The translations under genes and the position numbers were made by a program. From Lancefieldella parvula DSM 20469 (lineage in GTDB: Bacteria; Actinomycetota; Coriobacteriia; Coriobacteriales; Atopobiaceae): a DNA stretch of 64,000 nt. Position 1 is the first letter of the stretch. Each line of letters opens with the position of its first letter. The notes under the pieces are model-generated. The model searched no databases. It worked only from the letters and a program-made list of their open reading frames with translations, and had not been told where the DNA came from. Where the stretch lies: positions 558,001 to 622,000 of the forward strand of contig NC_013203.1 in NCBI RefSeq assembly GCF_000024225.1, read 5' to 3'. Shown piece by piece: positions 26,906 to 34,940 of the stretch.

Positions 26906-27038
26906 GATAGAAAATTAAAAAACAATGAAGTGTAAAATTAAAGTCGCTGATTTTAGTTTTTGAATGATTCTCGTTTGGACACAGCATAAATTGAATTCTT
27001 TAGTCCAGTTCAGTGCACTTGATTGGAGATATAAATAT

Positions 27039-28670
27039 ATGAAAGAATCGTTTTTATCAATAAAAGAAATCTTTCATATTGGTAATGGAAAAATTAATGT
27101 ACTAGTTTTTCTTGCTGTTTTAGCGGTTATATCATCATTTCTTGAAATTTATTCGATTCAATATATGCAGTCACTTTCAAAAGTTTTTAGCACAACGGTT
27201 TCAAATGATCTTTTTCAAATTGGTTTTATTTGTGCTAAGTTTTTGATGTTAATTGTGCTTTCAACAATAGTTAGAAATTACTTTTGCTTTAGAGTTTCCG
27301 TCTTTTCAAACGACATCATTAAAAACGTAAGAGATAAAGCGTATTCGAAACTTACTGATACGGAATATGAATTAGCGATAATTCACGATAATGCGTTTTA
27401 TATTAATTTGATAGACAATAACGTAAATAAATTGAGCTTAATTTTTTCAACAAGTTTTTTTACTTTGTGCTCAGATATATTCGATACAGTGTGGATTTGC
27501 TTTTTTATGATACAAATAAATATTACATCGTTACTTATTTTAATAGTTGGCATATTACCATTAGTTTTAATCGGTAATATATCAGCATCCGAGCAAAAGA
27601 AGTTTGCAGAAAATACAATCAAACTCAATGAGGATTTGATTGAAAAGATTAATGAAACTAATGATAACTTTTCATATATTAAATTGTTTAAAGGTAAGGA
27701 GAGAGAGGCTAATCGTTTTAACCGTATAAATATTGATATTTTGGAGAATGATAATTTATCGAGTGCAGCACTTAGTATTTTCTTTGTAATAGAAAAAAGT
27801 ATTCGATACTTATTTGTTGCGATTTCATTATTCTTTTTATGTAAAGATGTACTAGCGCAAGATGGGAATTGGATGATTCTTATCCCATTTTTGCTCTATG
27901 TACAAAGATTTTATAATCCATTTTCAAATTTGAATAAATATTCTCAGTTAATTCAAAAATCCGTTTCAAGTGCAGACAAGCTTATAGATTTTATAATCTC
28001 AAAGCCAACTGAGGAAATTTCAACTATTCAATTTATTTCTGATTCATCTGAATCAGAAATAGTTTTGTCTGGTATATCAAAGAATTATGAATCTGAAACA
28101 ATTCTTGAAGATGTTACTTTTAGTTTTAAAGAAGGAATCAACTTAATTGACGGAAAAAGCGGTGTAGGTAAATCCACTTTGTTAAAAATACTTTTAGGCT
28201 TAATTAAATCTTCGAGTGGGAAAGTGACTATTTATTCTCGAGCAGATGACTTGAATTTGTATGCATATTCAGGACAATCAAATAAACTGTTTAATTTATC
28301 TGTGATAGAAAATTTAATATATCCAAAAACCGTAGACCATCTTTCATCATCGGAAAGAATGAAATTAGAGAGTCTACTAGATGAATTTGGATTCAGAAAA
28401 AGCATATTGAATAAAGATATTGCTAAAGAAGGTGAAAATCTTTCTGGAGGTGAAAGAAAAAGACTGTCTATTCTTAGAGCACTGATTCGTCCGTCAAAAG
28501 TTGTGATACTTGATGAACCATTTGCAAACTTAGATTCGAACAATATTGAAATTATCGCTCGGAAAATACAGGATCTTTCCAAGAACAGAATTGTTATTAT
28601 TGTTTCTCACGAAACGTCATTTCCTGATTCTTTAAAATTTAATACGCACTTGACTATTAGCGGCACCTAA
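27039..28670 (+). CDS. ABC transporter, membrane and ATPase domains fused
   Basis: About 543 residues. A six-helix exporter-type membrane domain (about residues 15-300) is followed by an ATPase with Walker A GKSGVGKSTL, Q-loop YSGQSNKLFN, signature LSGGERKR, Walker B VVILDEPF and H-loop IVSHE. It is a half-transporter that should work as a dimer, of the type that exports peptides, lipids or drugs. ATG 27039 has GGAG ten bases upstream; ATG 26964 lacks one. Codon use is strikingly AT-rich (many ATA, AAA, TTA) compared with both flanks, and the gene stands alone between 47-bp direct repeats, so it is probably acquired. No substrate gene or partner is adjacent. Confidence 0.88.
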   Translation: MKESFLSIKEIFHIGNGKINVLVFLAVLAVISSFLEIYSIQYMQSLSKVFSTTVSNDLFQIGFICAKFLMLIVLSTIVRNYFCFRVSVFSNDIIKNVRDKAYSKLTDTEYELAIIHDNAFYINLIDNNVNKLSLIFSTSFFTLCSDIFDTVWICFFMIQINITSLLILIVGILPLVLIGNISASEQKKFAENTIKLNEDLIEKINETNDNFSYIKLFKGKEREANRFNRINIDILENDNLSSAALSIFFVIEKSIRYLFVAISLFFLCKDVLAQDGNWMILIPFLLYVQRFYNPFSNLNKYSQLIQKSVSSADKLIDFIISKPTEEISTIQFISDSSESEIVLSGISKNYESETILEDVTFSFKEGINLIDGKSGVGKSTLLKILLGLIKSSSGKVTIYSRADDLNLYAYSGQSNKLFNLSVIENLIYPKTVDHLSSSERMKLESLLDEFGFRKSILNKDIAKEGENLSGGERKRLSILRALIRPSKVVILDEPFANLDSNNIEIIARKIQDLSKNRIVIIVSHETSFPDSLKFNTHLTISGT

Positions 28671-28717
28671 AGTTTTCTTTTGTTTTAATCATCCTTCCTC
28701 AAAATCCAGAAACAGAC

Positions 28718-28764
28718 CCAACAGAGCCAGATAACCTTATGCTCGTTTGTCAGCGCGCTTAAGT
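28718..28764 (+). repeat. 47-bp direct repeat, right copy
   Basis: Identical to 26802-26848. This copy contains the last codons and stop (TAA on the minus strand, 28739-28737) of the MFS gene. On the plus strand it is a non-functional duplicate of the end of the SpeE-like gene. Confidence 0.95.
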
Positions 28765-29999
28765 GCGGTGAGCGCAAGCGCAAGGCATGTACTCATAAGT
28801 ACAATGCCTATGCCAAAGAGAACCAAGAAACCGTGGGCTGAACCGTCAACAATCAAGCTCCAAATAATGAGCGCACAGGCAGAGACAAAGCAGCTTACAC
28901 CTGCAATTCTTGAGTAGATAAGAGTGGAATCTTTTTTTCCAAAGACTGTGCGTACCAAAAGAGGTGAGCCGACTGTTGTAAGGGCGTAGGCAATTCCAAA
29001 AAGGAAGGTTCCTGCCAGCAAGAGCGGCAATATTGGAAGCTTAATTCCCAACATAAGTAAGCTAACAATACCCGAGAAAATTCCTACAAAGCAGGCAAGT
29101 TTTACCGAAATATCACTTAACGCGCCTAGAAGTACCTTTCCAATTGCTTGGCCAAGCATAGTTGCTCCGGCAAGAAGGCCCGTAGCCGCAGCAATTGCAG
29201 GAGCGGTTTCTGCAAACGTTGCAGCATAGCTAGGGAAGTACTGAGAAATTTGCTGGTTAAGAGTAATGAGTGCATAAAACGCTGCAACCATATAAAACTC
29301 TGGATATTTCATTGCGTCATCAGCAGAGATGTCGGTTGAAGTAGTTTCTTCAACTTCAACGTTTTTCTCGCCAATAGAGGAGAAGGTAAGAGGCGTAAGG
29401 CCAAGGTCTTGGGGTTTCTCGCGTATTACAAAAAGGGTAAAGGGGAGTGTTCCCACTAGCATGACTAGGGCAAAAATAAGATAACAAGCACGCCAACCTT
29501 CAGGACTAGAGGAGATAATGGCAGATCCGATGGGGTTAAAGACAGTGCCGCCGATGCCGGTAAATGCAAAGCAGAGACCCATAAAAGTACCAACGCGCTG
29601 GTCAAACCAATCGTTGATAAGGGCAGGGACGCACAAGAACATGAGTGCAGGTACGCCAATACCAAGTCCCACCGCGCAGAGATAGAAATGCCATATCTCT
29701 TGAGCGGCTGACATGGCTCCGTATGAAGCTGCGCAGATGATAACGCTTGCAGAAAGCACCAGGCGAGTGTCGTGTGATTTATAGAACTTGCCTATGAACG
29801 GCAAAGCTATCGTCATAGCAATGCAGAGTACCGAGAAGACCGCAGAGAAGGCAACGCGGGGAACGCCAAAATAGTTTGAAACAGGTGTAATAAAAATTCC
29901 AAAGCAGGTCAAAATAATTGCACAGGGCAAAAACATGATGACAATACAAGTTGCAACGATGGCATATGCATACTTAGTGCCTAGTAAACGTTGTAGCAC
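28737..29999 (-). CDS. MFS transporter, OxlT/oxalate-formate antiporter-like
   Basis: Twelve-helix major facilitator of 420 residues. The N-terminal half contains VPRVAFSAVFSVLCIAM and the Gly-rich GLCFAFTGIGGTVFNPIG helix; a charged central loop (about 190-225) separates it from the second half with QISQYFPSYAATFAE. The pattern resembles OxlT-like monocarboxylate/oxalate antiporters; substrate cannot be read. I place the start at GTG 29999, five bases after GAGGAG; the frame is open to TTG 30077 but that would run through a leader hairpin. Its last codons lie within the 47-bp repeat and originally overlapped the end of the convergent SpeE-like gene. Confidence 0.85.
   Translation of the reverse strand: MLQRLLGTKYAYAIVATCIVIMFLPCAIILTCFGIFITPVSNYFGVPRVAFSAVFSVLCIAMTIALPFIGKFYKSHDTRLVLSASVIICAASYGAMSAAQEIWHFYLCAVGLGIGVPALMFLCVPALINDWFDQRVGTFMGLCFAFTGIGGTVFNPIGSAIISSSPEGWRACYLIFALVMLVGTLPFTLFVIREKPQDLGLTPLTFSSIGEKNVEVEETTSTDISADDAMKYPEFYMVAAFYALITLNQQISQYFPSYAATFAETAPAIAAATGLLAGATMLGQAIGKVLLGALSDISVKLACFVGIFSGIVSLLMLGIKLPILPLLLAGTFLFGIAYALTTVGSPLLVRTVFGKKDSTLIYSRIAGVSCFVSACALIIWSLIVDGSAHGFLVLFGIGIVLMSTCLALALTALKRADKRA
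29412..29423 (-). repeat. One-mismatch 12-mer site in the MFS gene
   Basis: GGGTTTCTCGCG, one mismatch from the reverse complement of GGCGAGAAACCC. Confidence 0.7.
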
Positions 30000-30030
30000 T
30001 GAGGCTCCTCTCTTTTGACCAGAAATAGTG

Positions 30031-30064
30031 TAGGCGATGTGCCGTAAAAAGGACACATCGCCTA
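30031..30064 (-). promoter_or_regulatory. Leader hairpin upstream of the MFS gene
   Basis: A perfect 11-bp inverted repeat (TAGGCGATGTG with CACATCGCCTA, 12-base loop) lies between the hemerythrin gene and the MFS start, about 32 bases before the GTG. It is not followed by a T-run on the minus strand, so it is either an mRNA leader structure or a protein-binding palindrome. Confidence 0.55.
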
Positions 30065-30152
30065 CCGAGTCGTACAAAATTTTTAGAGCTAAAAAGCCTT
30101 TGTGAGTGCGTTTTGCTTACTTTTTTACGCGCTATTTTGCGAACATGAGACC

Positions 30153-31751
30153 TTAACTGTCAGAGCCTCTGCGGTTTTCTCCCTCAAGGGCACGGATTGG
30201 TCCGATGTCTTGAGTGGTCTCAAGAGCGCCCAGGTAGTTGCCCTTTTCATCGCGGACAGCAAAGTAACGGACATAGAGGAACTTGTCTTTGACTTCAAAC
30301 CAGAACTCAGAGCAATCACGCTTGCCGCTCTTGAACTCGGTGAGGATACGGCGAACAGCTTCTTGGCTCTTTGGTGGATGACAATCGTAGACGTCGCGAC
30401 CAAGGCAACTCTTTGGACGAGGGAAGGCGCGGGTGTCGCCGTGGCTGAAGTAACGGGTTTTATCGTCTGCATCAACAAAGGTAATGTCAAGCGGAATGGT
30501 TGCAAAAACAGCCTCAAGCTGAGGAATGGTGAACTCACCGGTAGAGAGTTTAACCTTTCCATCAGCAGAAATTGCTTCCTCTTCTGCCTCAGCGTTATTC
30601 TCGCCCATAGCACCTGCAGCTTCCATTTCTTTGAGTTTGTCATTTGCAAGCTCAAGAGGATCTGCATGCCATGAAGGTGGATTGACGCCAAATGCGTGGC
30701 CAAACTCGTTCTCTTCAGCAGCAATTTGGGTCCACTGGGTGGCAGTTAGGTGCTCAAGGGAAAGTGGAATAAGGACGTTCTCTTCCTTGGAAGCCATGGA
30801 CTCAGCGCCTTCAATAGCTTCATCCAGATAGTCAGCAACGCCTGCCATAAGACCAGCATCATACTGACCATAAGCAGTCTCAAGCAGAGCCTCTGCGCCG
30901 TTAACGGCGTTTCTTACTTCGTCGTCTTTGCCCCACATAACCTTTGAAGGACCGGTAATATCGTGACGCTCCAGGTGAGGGAAGAGCAGCTCTTCCTTGC
31001 GTTTGTAGTGAACAAAGACCTCGTCAAAGGCGTCCATATCAGCCTTTAGAATTGCTGCAACACCAGCGCACTCTTCATTGCTGGAAGACTCGTTAAGCGT
31101 GCGAGCACGTCTTACATCTGGAGCAACGCGGTCGTGAATAAAGGCAAGAATGCGGTCGTTTTCTTGGCGCATGGTCCAAACAGGATGTCCAGGAGTCTCT
31201 TCAGCAGCGCCTGTTGGTGCACAAGAGACCTTTCCTTCAAAGAGAGCAGCGTGAACGTCGCAGAGCTTCAAGACCTTCTCCATAGGAACACCGCCAGCGA
31301 TAAGCTCCTGCTCAGCGGTAGAGATCTCAGATCCAGAGACATCCTTGAAGTTACGAGCAAAGTCCTCACGAACAGCCTCGATGTCCTCACCGTCGTTGAG
31401 GCGCTCAAGATACTGGGCGATAAGAGCTTTGCGCTCCTTAGGGGTTTGTGCAATAGGTGCGTCAGTTGCCTCTGTGTCTGCGGGTTTCTCGTCAGATGGA
31501 GTGTCTGCAGCTATAGGCTCCTCATCACCAAGAATAGTAAAGCCGTGAGAGCGGAAAATTGCCTTGAGCTCCTCAAGGTCTACGCCTTTGTGGTCACAGC
31601 CTTTAGGAATGGTCATAAAACGGCCCATGGTCTGAAGGCGGCCTGGCTCGGTAATCTCGGCAAAGCCGTTTTCTGCCATAAGGCCTTTAATGACGGGAAA
31701 CTTAGTGCAAATCTCATAAACGGATTTGCTTAAATCAAGAACCTGTGCCAT
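30153..31751 (-). CDS. Hemerythrin/DUF438/PAS-domain protein
   Basis: 532-residue multidomain cytoplasmic protein. Order by eye: DUF1858-like N-terminus (about residues 1-70; KFPVIKGLMAENGF), an Asp/Ala/Glu-rich linker, DUF438 segment (about 105-180; LIAQYLERLNDGEDIEAVR), hemerythrin-like HHE helices (about 190-340; HPVWTMRQENDRILAFIHD and RKEELLFPHLERHDI), and a C-terminal PAS domain (about 405-520; AVFATIPLDITFVDADDKTR). Such proteins are seen in anaerobes as redox, nitric-oxide or oxygen sensors with a di-iron site; no output domain is attached. ATG 31751 follows AGAGGAG. A one-mismatch 12-mer lies at 31482. Confidence 0.88.
   Translation of the reverse strand: MAQVLDLSKSVYEICTKFPVIKGLMAENGFAEITEPGRLQTMGRFMTIPKGCDHKGVDLEELKAIFRSHGFTILGDEEPIAADTPSDEKPADTEATDAPIAQTPKERKALIAQYLERLNDGEDIEAVREDFARNFKDVSGSEISTAEQELIAGGVPMEKVLKLCDVHAALFEGKVSCAPTGAAEETPGHPVWTMRQENDRILAFIHDRVAPDVRRARTLNESSSNEECAGVAAILKADMDAFDEVFVHYKRKEELLFPHLERHDITGPSKVMWGKDDEVRNAVNGAEALLETAYGQYDAGLMAGVADYLDEAIEGAESMASKEENVLIPLSLEHLTATQWTQIAAEENEFGHAFGVNPPSWHADPLELANDKLKEMEAAGAMGENNAEAEEEAISADGKVKLSTGEFTIPQLEAVFATIPLDITFVDADDKTRYFSHGDTRAFPRPKSCLGRDVYDCHPPKSQEAVRRILTEFKSGKRDCSEFWFEVKDKFLYVRYFAVRDEKGNYLGALETTQDIGPIRALEGENRRGSDS
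31482..31493 (-). repeat. One-mismatch 12-mer site
   Basis: GGGTTTCTCGTC, one mismatch from the reverse complement of GGCGAGAAACCC, inside the hemerythrin-PAS gene. Confidence 0.65.
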
Positions 31752-31910
31752 ACGGGCTCCTCTCGGATAAGTTTAGAAAGTCTACTTAGGCTTACTTTAT
31801 ACCCAAAGTGTGACAGGAGTTCCATGTGGCTTTTGTTGTGGTTACAACAAAACAGAAATTATTCTTTAGTTTTAAAAGAGATCAGAATGAGAACCGGTTC
31901 TAAAAAGATT

Positions 31911-32189
31911 TCAAGCATCTAGGACCTCCGACATTGCGTCGGAGAACGAGGCGTAGTGCTTGTAATTTTCTGGGTGCTCTTTCATGTTTGAGTATTCATT
32001 AAGAGCCTCTATAGTTTGAGCATTGGGAATTTCTCGTTTAATTTCAAAAGGAATTCCCTGCTCACGAACAGTCTGACGAAGAAAAATGGTAATAGCAGTA
32101 GTAAGATCCATGCCTAAATCTCTGAGAAGCTCCTGAGCATTCTTTTTGAGCGTTGGATCCAAATTTATATTTGTGCTTACTTTTGCCAT
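31911..32189 (-). CDS. RelB/DinJ-family antitoxin, apparently without its toxin
   Basis: 92-residue ribbon-helix-helix antitoxin. The N-terminus AKVSTNINLDPTLKKNAQEL is the DNA-binding beta strand and first helix, DLGMDLTTAITIFLRQTV is the second helix with the family TTAITIFL block, and the C-terminus (YASFSDAMSEVL) is the toxin-binding tail. ATG 32189 is preceded by AAGAAAGGCGGG; the frame continues upstream to 32243 through the promoter, which is rejected. A partner YafQ/RelE toxin would be expected immediately downstream, but only 159 bases separate it from the hemerythrin gene's start and no toxin-like frame is there. Confidence 0.85.
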   Translation of the reverse strand: MAKVSTNINLDPTLKKNAQELLRDLGMDLTTAITIFLRQTVREQGIPFEIKREIPNAQTIEALNEYSNMKEHPENYKHYASFSDAMSEVLDA

Positions 32190-32214
32190 GATTACCCGCC
32201 TTTCTTGTAGTTTT

Positions 32215-32243
32215 GTTATACAAGATATAGGCAACAAAGTCAA
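32215..32243 (-). promoter_or_regulatory. Promoter of the antitoxin gene
   Basis: Minus-strand TTGACT (32243-32238), a 17-base spacer and TATAAC (32220-32215): near-consensus. The predicted start is about 20 bases before the antitoxin ATG. Confidence 0.8.
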
Positions 32244-32245
32244 TT

Positions 32246-32281
32246 AATATGTGCGTATTATAGGTATAACACGCACATATT
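32246..32281. promoter_or_regulatory. Palindrome next to the antitoxin promoter
   Basis: AATATGTGCGT and ACGCACATATT form a perfect 11-bp inverted repeat with a 14-base centre, directly upstream of the -35 box. Antitoxins of this family bind such sites to regulate their own promoter. Confidence 0.6.
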
Positions 32282-32307
32282 GTGGACATGTATTACTAAC
32301 TTCTATT

Positions 32308-33483
32308 CTACTCTGCGCTCTTTAATGTGAAAGACAGTAGAACCGGGTTGTGATCAGAGTAGGCAAACTGCGTGTCAACATTTTTAGCGGTTGCAACAAC
32401 GTTGTCCGAGACAATCCAGCCATCAACAGTGGTGGTGTATGTTTTGTCTTTCTCGTAAGGAATGTCATCTCCGCGGCAGGTAGGAACGTTGTTAAGGTTG
32501 TCTGGAGCCACAACAGTAAAGCCTTCTGGCAAATCAGATTTTTTGAGTTCCGCTACCCAGTCAGGTACTTGCTGGATGGAAGGATAAAGAGTAAGCGAGC
32601 CTAAAATTGCATGGTTCCAGTCGCCGCCCGCAATAACGTAATTACCCTTAGCGCGCTCTTCGGACATAACTTTGGTGAGAAGTGCAAGCTGCTGAGCTCG
32701 GCTGGTGCCACCTTTATCATAAGCAGACATGTGGCTGTTAATAAGTACCAGCTCATGACCATCACTTGTGGGGTAGCGTGTAATCATGAAGCAACGGTCT
32801 AGATCAAAGAATTTTGTTGGGAATGACTCGTCAATGGGATAGGTGCGACGAGTAGCGCTTGAAGCAAGTACGTTTGAAAGCGTAAGAATTCCCGAGTTAG
32901 AGGTTCCGTGGAATTCAGTGAGTGGATAGGCGAGAAACGCGGTGTGGAAGTTTTGAGCAAAATATGACGCATAAGAACTAAAGCGGTTCTCTGCTTCAGA
33001 AACCTGATTAACATGCCAGCTTCTATCAGATGAAGTATCAATTTCTTGGAAGAGAATAAAGTCAGGTGCAGCTCCACCATTGAGAGAAGAAACGGTGGTG
33101 AGAGCACCGTTTGTGGTGTATAGAACGGAGTTTCTGCTTACTGCGCGCCCGTGAGTTCCCACGGTACGTGTGCCATCCTGCATGATGCCTTCATCCATAA
33201 AGAAGGTGTAATCAGGTGTGTAAGCGCCAAAGCCAATGTTATAGGTTGAGGCTGTGTAAGTTTGGCCTACCTGCACCGTTGTAGCTTCAGGTGAGGCGCC
33301 TTGATTGGATATAGAGGTATTGTCAGGAATGCGGTAGTAAGTAAACTGCAGGTAGAGGACATACCCACCAAGAACTAGCAAAGCTAGAATAAATAGTCCG
33401 CCTACAAATTTAAAAAGGGGCGCAAGAACCCTTTTTAGTAGGCCAGTAATAAATTTAAGGCTAAGAGACAAAACTCTTTTCAT
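32308..33483 (-). CDS. Endonuclease/exonuclease/phosphatase-family protein, membrane-anchored
   Basis: 391 residues. An N-terminal basic segment and one membrane helix (about residues 25-50) anchor an extracytoplasmic EEP hydrolase domain. The catalytic pattern is present: FQEID (metal-binding Glu), INSHMSAYDKGG, AGGDWNHA and a terminal YSDHNPVLL with the Asp-His pair. Such enzymes hydrolyse phosphodiesters of nucleic acids, lipids or sphingomyelin, so a secreted or surface nuclease or phospholipase is plausible; the substrate cannot be inferred. ATG 33483 follows GAGGT. A one-mismatch 12-mer lies at 32929. The gene is divergent from the aminotransferase gene with a 77-base gap. Confidence 0.85.
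   Translation of the reverse strand: MKRVLSLSLKFITGLLKRVLAPLFKFVGGLFILALLVLGGYVLYLQFTYYRIPDNTSISNQGASPEATTVQVGQTYTASTYNIGFGAYTPDYTFFMDEGIMQDGTRTVGTHGRAVSRNSVLYTTNGALTTVSSLNGGAAPDFILFQEIDTSSDRSWHVNQVSEAENRFSSYASYFAQNFHTAFLAYPLTEFHGTSNSGILTLSNVLASSATRRTYPIDESFPTKFFDLDRCFMITRYPTSDGHELVLINSHMSAYDKGGTSRAQQLALLTKVMSEERAKGNYVIAGGDWNHAILGSLTLYPSIQQVPDWVAELKKSDLPEGFTVVAPDNLNNVPTCRGDDIPYEKDKTYTTTVDGWIVSDNVVATAKNVDTQFAYSDHNPVLLSFTLKSAE
32929..32940 (+). repeat. One-mismatch 12-mer site
   Basis: GGCGAGAAACGC, one mismatch from GGCGAGAAACCC, inside the EEP gene. Confidence 0.65.
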
Positions 33484-33560
33484 GCAGACCTCATATCAGT
33501 TAAGTGTCGTATGATTTAAATGATAACTATTATGGATTGAAATTACGTTGAGGAGTTTGT

Positions 33561-34712
33561 ATGTCGCTATTAAGAAATACAACACTAGAGCTTTTCAAAC
33601 TCTCTGGCATTAGGCGTTTCTCGGCACTTGCTGCTGCAACACCGGGTTGTATTTCTTTAACCATTGGAGAGCCAGGAGAAGACACTCCATCCTCCATTTG
33701 CAATCAAGTAGACAAAGAGCTTGCGGCTGGAAACACTCACTACCCACCTAACATTGGTACTCCTGAGCTTAGAAGTGCGATTGCTGCTTGGGAGTCAGCT
33801 CGTGGAATGAAGGTCAGTCCAGACGGCATTGTGGTTACCGTGGGAGCAACAGAGGCTATTTCTGCTGCCATGTTGACGCTTATGAATCCAGATGATGAAG
33901 TTATCATCCCTGAACCAGCGTATTTGGTATATAGAACGCTTTGCCAGCTTAATCGTGGTGTTGTTGTGCCGCTTGATACCAGTGGTAATCATTTCCAGAT
34001 TGATTCAGAGCAGCTTAAGTCAAAGATTTCCGAGAAGACAAAGCTCATGGTGCTGACTTCTCCAAATAATCCTACGGGATGTGTGTATACAAAAGAGTCG
34101 CTTGATGCGGTGGCAGAGCTTGCTCGCAAGCACGGCTTTTATGTTTTGTGCGATGACGTTTATAGAGAGCTTACGTACGTTCAGAATGTCCCTCGTTTTG
34201 CTGAGCTCTATCCAGATTTGGCTGATAGATGCATTGTGACAAATAGTTTCTCCAAACCATGGGCAATGACAGGTTGGAGACTTGGCTGGGTTGCCACCTC
34301 TGATGAGCTTGCGGCAGATATTGGAAAGGTCCACGCTCAGCTGGTCTCTTCCGTTCCTTCTTTTTTACAGCCAGCTGCTTTGTATGCACTTTCCTACGAT
34401 GTCACGCCTATGCGCACAAATTATCAAAAGCGCAGGAAGATTGTTCTTTCTGCACTTGAAGACATGAAGCTTCCTGTTGAAGAGCCAGAAGGCGCCTTCT
34501 ATGCATTTCCTTCAATCAAGGAATTTGCCATTGATTCTGAGGCGTTTTGTGAGCGAGCAATTAAAGAGTTTGGTGTTGCATTGGTGCCTGGTGTTTTCTT
34601 TGGCGCTGAGGGGTATGTGCGTATCAGTTATGCTGCTTCTGACAAGAATCTGACAGAAGGTCTTTCTCGCCTTAAGATTTTTGTTAATACTTTGCGAGAA
34701 GAACAAAACTAA
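33561..34712 (+). CDS. PLP-dependent aminotransferase, probably in diaminopimelate synthesis
   Basis: 383-residue fold-type I aminotransferase of the AspC/PatA group. TVGATEAISAAMLTLM forms part of the cofactor pocket, SPNNPTGCVYT holds the Asn and Pro of the PLP site, LCDDVYREL contains the Asp-Tyr that contact the ring, and NSFSKPWAMTGWRLGW carries the Schiff-base lysine. A conserved Arg near the end (YVRISYA) should bind the substrate carboxylate. It immediately precedes the lysine riboswitch and the lysA-dapA-dapB-dapH genes. With DapH the pathway needs an N-acetyl-LL-diaminopimelate aminotransferase (PatA), which this probably supplies. ATG 33561 follows GAGGAG. Aspartate or alanine aminotransfer remains possible. 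Confidence 0.88.
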   Translation: MSLLRNTTLELFKLSGIRRFSALAAATPGCISLTIGEPGEDTPSSICNQVDKELAAGNTHYPPNIGTPELRSAIAAWESARGMKVSPDGIVVTVGATEAISAAMLTLMNPDDEVIIPEPAYLVYRTLCQLNRGVVVPLDTSGNHFQIDSEQLKSKISEKTKLMVLTSPNNPTGCVYTKESLDAVAELARKHGFYVLCDDVYRELTYVQNVPRFAELYPDLADRCIVTNSFSKPWAMTGWRLGWVATSDELAADIGKVHAQLVSSVPSFLQPAALYALSYDVTPMRTNYQKRRKIVLSALEDMKLPVEEPEGAFYAFPSIKEFAIDSEAFCERAIKEFGVALVPGVFFGAEGYVRISYAASDKNLTEGLSRLKIFVNTLREEQN

Positions 34713-34744
34713 CTCAAATACAGAGCTTTCTGTGGTAGGGTTTT

Positions 34745-34911
34745 ACTGTCAATAGAGGAGCGAGCACGATGGGTTCTGGGTTAGCCGGCAGGCAGTGACC
34801 CCAGAAGGAGGCGAGGTTCGCCGAACTTGGCAATCAGGCGTGGTTGTCAGGTGGGCTTGTATGAAATACATGCAAGACTGTCCGAGATTTCGGGGGTGCT
34901 ACTTTGACGGT
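34745..34911 (+). ncRNA. Lysine riboswitch (L-box)
   Basis: The leader of lysA matches the L-box architecture. P1 is ACTGTCAA (34745-34752) pairing with TTGACGGT (34904-34911). The core AGAGGAGCGAG follows, then GGAGGCGAGGTTCGCCGAAC (near 34817-34836), a long arm with TTGTATGAAATACATGCAAG, the block GACTGTCCG, and GGTGCTAC just before P1 closes. It senses cytoplasmic lysine and should turn lysA and the dap genes down when lysine is plentiful. The absence of a T-tract and the hairpin over the ribosome-binding site point to translational control. Confidence 0.87.
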
Positions 34912-34919
34912 GTATTGCG

Positions 34920-34938
34920 CCCCCAATTTGAGGGGGAG
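34920..34938 (+). promoter_or_regulatory. Ribosome-binding-site-sequestering hairpin of lysA
   Basis: CCCCC (34920-34924) pairs with GGGGG (34932-34936) around AATTTGA. GGGGGAG is the ribosome-binding site of lysA, so this stem would block initiation; the lysine-bound riboswitch presumably favours it, while an alternative pairing frees it. Confidence 0.7.
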
Positions 34939-34940
34939 CT

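Noticed and set aside
26849-28717. Insertion sequence or prophage remnant at the ABC cassette
   Set aside because: No transposase, integrase or terminal inverted repeat; the flanks are 47-bp direct repeats that belong to the host genes.
30000-30077. MFS start at TTG 30077
   Set aside because: It would place coding sequence across a perfect hairpin and lacks a ribosome-binding site; GTG 29999 has GAGGAG.
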